A stretch of 36,385 nucleotides of DNA from JAEUKQ01 sp964414755. Its GTDB lineage: Bacteria > Pseudomonadota > Alphaproteobacteria > JAEUKQ01. The stretch covers positions 1-36,385 of the forward strand of contig CAYPXH010000012.1 in NCBI GenBank assembly GCA_964414755.1. The letters run 5' to 3'. Positions 34,324 through 36,385 of this stretch are shown one piece after another. Within the stretch, counting starts at the first letter, position 1. Every line of letters begins with the position of its first letter. The position numbers and the translations under genes were made by a program. Under the pieces are notes generated by a model. The model made no database searches. It saw only the letters and a program-made list of their open reading frames with translations, and was not told the DNA's origin.

Positions 34324-34377
34324 CTACAACACCCAGAAGGTGTAGTAGAAGTTGATACCGAATGCTTGGTTGTTCAA
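34324..34377 (-). pseudogene. Possible 3' tail of a lost outer-membrane protein gene
   Basis: One minus-strand frame reads LNNQAFGINFYYTFWVL and then stop. It has alternating aromatic and small residues close to the C terminus, the pattern of an outer-membrane beta-barrel end. Its codons are nearly all the C-ending forms (AAC, TTC, TAC, ATC, ACC) that an AT-rich genome reserves for highly expressed genes, unlike the surroundings. A strong terminator follows 43 bp later. The upstream part of the gene is missing, so I interpret this as a deletion relic. It is too short to be sure. Confidence 0.25.
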
Positions 34378-34489
34378 ACATCATGATCAGATTATAACCT
34401 TGTTTTCAAAAAAAACCGTAAAAAATTCGTATAGTAATAAAAAAATTGTACATAAAAATAAGGGAAAAATGGCGGATTTCCAATAAACA

Positions 34490-35836
34490 CTATTCTGTTG
34501 CGAGTTCACAAGAAAGGTTAACGGCGCTATTTTCGTAAAAAAACATCGACATTTTTGCAAAAAAATGGGCGGCGGCACTAAAAAACATTTTTGCTTTCCG
34601 CAATTGACCCAATTTTTGGTGTAAATGACCCAAGGTCATATAACAATGAGCCTGGCTTGGACGCAGGTTTTCTTGCTTACAACGCAACAAAGATTGGTTG
34701 ATTAGGTTCGTAACAGATTCCGAATCAACCGAATCAGATGATGCAAGCAAAATATCGGCCTTAAGCCGGTAAAGCCATGCTTGGTTATATCGCTCGCCCA
34801 TAGTTTCGGCATTTAACAAGGCATTGTTACACACCTGAAGTGCGGCAGAATAATTTTTAGCTAATAACAGTGTTTCGGCATACCAGCCCAAAATTTGGCT
34901 TAAAAAACTTTTTTCAATTGATTTTTCATATTCAAAATCAAAGGTTTCCCTAAATTCTTTTAAGGCACCATCAATATCGCCCAAGCGCGCCTTGGCATAG
35001 GGAATAATGGCAATATACGGTCCAAATAAACGGCTTTTACTAAAAACACAAAATTTGCGGTTTTTTTCAAGAAGGTCTAAACCTTCGGCAAACCGGCCTT
35101 GGTGAATGTAAATATCACCTAAACGGCTATTAACATAGGCCTGGCTGAAGGGATGATTGCTTTCAGCAGCTATCGCCCAAGCTTGACGTGCATATTTATA
35201 TGCCTGTTGGAAATCGCCCCGAAAGCCACTTATTTGGGCAAGATTTATGTAGGGATAAGCAGAAGCAATTATAAATAAGCCATATTGTTTAAAATGGCCG
35301 TTATCTTGATACAACAGCCTAAGAGTTTTTTTGCATAAAATTGCTGATTTTGTAAAAAGGCCTAAATCAAAACATACCCCACTTGTTCTTGCTTGGGTTG
35401 GTATTTGATGTGTGCGGTTTAAATTGGGTGTTTTTAAAATTTTTTCCCCAAGTTCAAGGCAATTATTAAACTCGCCTTTTAACCAATAATATAGCATCAA
35501 CAACAATTTTGTTTTTACGATAAAATCAATGTTTTTTGCCTTTGTTGCTAATGCAAGTGTTTTATTGATCAGATGTTTGGCAATACCCAAATCACCCCTA
35601 ATAATATAGGGTTGTAAAACTTGTAGATGCACATCAATTATTTGCCCAAGCTGTTTTTCGGCTGTTGGCAACCTATCTAATGTATTAATGGCATGATTGT
35701 AAAATTCGATGGACGCTTCATGGTTGGCTTGATTAAGTGCCTTAAAGCCCGCTTCAATATTGGGTAAAACAGATGCAGTAATGCTTTCTTCGGTTAAGCT
35801 TGCCGACGACGAAAACTGGCCATCATAATAACCCAT
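34490..35836 (-). CDS. TPR-repeat protein of unknown function
   Basis: 448 aa, almost entirely helical hairpins of the tetratricopeptide type from about residue 25 to the end. Examples are EAGFKALNQANHEASIEFYNHAI, AYKYARQAWAIAAESNHPF, SRLGDIYIHQGRFAEGLDLLEK, AKARLGDIDGALKEF and YMTLGHLHQKLGQLRKAKMFFSAAAHFF (only parts quoted). There is no DNA-binding domain, signal peptide, membrane helix or enzymatic domain. AGGGG lies 7 nt before the ATG. It probably acts as a protein or peptide binding scaffold. It is preceded on the same strand by the duplicated 44-aa peptide gene and an intervening terminator. Resemblance in architecture to TPR peptide receptors is suggestive only. Confidence 0.85.
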   Translation of the reverse strand: MGYYDGQFSSSASLTEESITASVLPNIEAGFKALNQANHEASIEFYNHAINTLDRLPTAEKQLGQIIDVHLQVLQPYIIRGDLGIAKHLINKTLALATKAKNIDFIVKTKLLLMLYYWLKGEFNNCLELGEKILKTPNLNRTHQIPTQARTSGVCFDLGLFTKSAILCKKTLRLLYQDNGHFKQYGLFIIASAYPYINLAQISGFRGDFQQAYKYARQAWAIAAESNHPFSQAYVNSRLGDIYIHQGRFAEGLDLLEKNRKFCVFSKSRLFGPYIAIIPYAKARLGDIDGALKEFRETFDFEYEKSIEKSFLSQILGWYAETLLLAKNYSAALQVCNNALLNAETMGERYNQAWLYRLKADILLASSDSVDSESVTNLINQSLLRCKQENLRPSQAHCYMTLGHLHQKLGQLRKAKMFFSAAAHFFAKMSMFFYENSAVNLSCELATE

Positions 35837-35861
35837 TCAATACCCCTGCAAAAAGTAATAC

Positions 35862-35906
35862 AAAAAATTAAACCAAGGTTTCGGGTATCAACAATCCAAA
35901 ACCTTG
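35862..35906 (-). terminator. Intrinsic terminator between the 44-aa gene and the TPR gene
   Basis: On the minus strand CAAGGTTTTGG pairs with CCGAAACCTTG (one G-T wobble) around a 10-nt loop, followed by TTTAATTTTTT. It lies about 95 bp past the stop of the 44-aa gene and 26 bp before the TPR start. It could terminate the short transcript or attenuate read-through into the TPR gene. Confidence 0.6.
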
Positions 35907-35999
35907 ATTTTACAGCAAAAAAACAAACATCGAACAATATCAACAGTAGCTACATACCATAAATAAAGTCAATTTTATTTATATAAAAACTTAATTTTA

Positions 36000-36134
36000 C
36001 TATTGTAAAACTGACTCTTCAATGGTTGGCCGAGAGAATGCAAACACATTATTTACATCTGAGGACTCTTCAATGGTTGGCCGAGAGAATGCAAACACAT
36101 TATTTACATCTGATGAAAAAAAATTATTTGGCAT
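36000..36134 (-). CDS. 44-aa peptide with a duplicated 17-residue unit
   Basis: Short minus-strand gene, too short for usual ORF listings. AGGA lies 8 nt before the ATG and an intrinsic terminator lies downstream. The product begins MPNNFFSS and continues with DVNNVFAFSRPTIEESS, then the same unit again (16 of 17 residues, nucleotide copies identical over 50 of 51 bases), ending VLQ. There is no Cys, no signal peptide and no membrane helix. Repeat-core peptides occur among modified-peptide precursors, and repeated short modules also occur in signal peptides, but no family is recognised. It could also be the duplicated 5' end of a lost gene. It lies just upstream of the TPR gene on the same strand. 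Confidence 0.5.
   Translation of the reverse strand: MPNNFFSSDVNNVFAFSRPTIEESSDVNNVFAFSRPTIEESVLQ
36013..36113. repeat. Perfect 51-bp tandem duplication
   Basis: Two adjacent copies (36013-36063 and 36064-36113) differ only at the final base. The unit is 17 codons, so it keeps the reading frame of the minus-strand peptide gene. The identity indicates a recent duplication. Confidence 0.9.
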
Positions 36135-36385
36135 GAGTTTTTTCCTAGTTTTAAGGGTTTTTCATATTTATTTTTTGATTTTTTTTGCGAACAATATAAA
36201 ATTTTAATTTACCAGTATTTTATTATAATTATTTACCGATAATGCCATTAAATAAAAAATAATATAAGATTTATTTATATATATGCCCATTGTAATAAAT
36301 AAATTTTATACCCAAAAATAATTACCCATAAATTCAAAACAGAAAATTTTTGTTGATATATTTGGTATTGATTTTGAATCAACAT
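36135..36385. other. Very AT-rich end of window
   Basis: No gene is seen. The sequence contains the likely promoter region of the 44-aa gene (a TATATT-like -10 around 36190 on the minus strand, with no clear -35) and then homopolymer-rich AT sequence to the end of the window. Confidence 0.3.

Noticed and set aside
34307..34377. A minus-strand frame reading SVSTSTTPSGCCSCKGAVIKK, tempting as a Ser/Thr/Cys-rich modified-peptide core near a YcaO gene
   Set aside because: An in-frame TGA lies just upstream and there is no start codon or ribosome site. A different frame of the same DNA shows high-expression codons and a barrel-like end, which explains the sequence better (this quoted string is split across the frame and is not a complete gene).
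36013..36113. CRISPR-like repeat
   Set aside because: Only two directly adjacent copies with no spacer, so it is a tandem duplication.
36022..36207. A 61-codon plus-strand frame across the tandem duplication
   Set aside because: It has no ribosome site, whereas the minus-strand 44-codon frame has AGGA at proper spacing and a downstream terminator. Any 51-bp repeat is open in several frames by construction.
1..36385. tRNA or rRNA genes
   Set aside because: I looked for T-arm motifs of the GGTTCGAATCC type and for rRNA landmarks and saw none. A covariance-model scan would settle it.

Overview
The window is AT-rich chromosomal DNA that reads as an alphaproteobacterium. The support for that is the aerobic-type cobalamin genes (CobN, CobO, CobQ, fused CobL), an HrpB helicase, CysQ, a TfuA/YcaO pair and the overall protein style. 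I cannot name the genus. Frequent TTG/GTG starts, many 4-8 bp gene overlaps and a long decayed segment with a broken transposase suggest a host-associated or otherwise drifting lineage, but that is inference.

Layout. 1-2056: an OmpR-type two-component pair. 2053-18620: a nearly complete corrin and adenosylcobalamin locus. It comprises cobC (-), then cobP-cobW-cobN-cobO-cobQ (+), cobD (-), then cbiX-cobH-cobL-cobI-cbiG/cobJ-cobM (+), and cobK (-). 18617-21643: a leftward run of MFS transporter, cysQ and a Sua5/TsaC gene feeding into cobK. 21742-26586: hrpB, a TerB-like gene and an orphan Tat-type solute-binding lipoprotein. 26610-29414: a leftward ycaO-tfuA-crp unit. 29415-31203: two unrecognised genes (216 aa leftward, 85 aa rightward) around a promoter region with a near-consensus CRP-type palindrome. 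31204-34489: a gene-poor, decayed stretch with IS1595-type transposase debris. 34490-36385: a TPR protein and, upstream of it on the same strand, a 44-codon gene built from a duplicated 17-residue unit.

How the genes work together. CobI, CobJ, CobM, CobK, CobL and CobH build the corrin ring. CobN and CbiX are both cobalt chelatases, but belong to opposite (late and early) routes. CobO, CobQ, CobC, CobD and CobP carry out adenosylation, amidation, linker attachment and nucleotide-loop activation. CobA, CobG/CobZ, CobF, CobB, CobS, CobT and the DMB-transfer steps are not in the window. The co-occurrence of CbiX and a CbiG-CobJ fusion with CobN makes the pathway mosaic.

The most interesting part is 26.6-31.2 kb. 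A YcaO-TfuA enzyme pair, of the kind that installs backbone thioamides, is followed by a CRP-like regulator whose recognition helix keeps the Arg-Glu pair that reads TGTGA. A TGTGA-N6-TCACA site lies nearby, upstream of a small unrecognised peptide gene. This could be a self-contained peptide-modification system, and the duplicated 44-aa peptide at 36.0 kb is a second candidate substrate or signal. Both links are inference from context.
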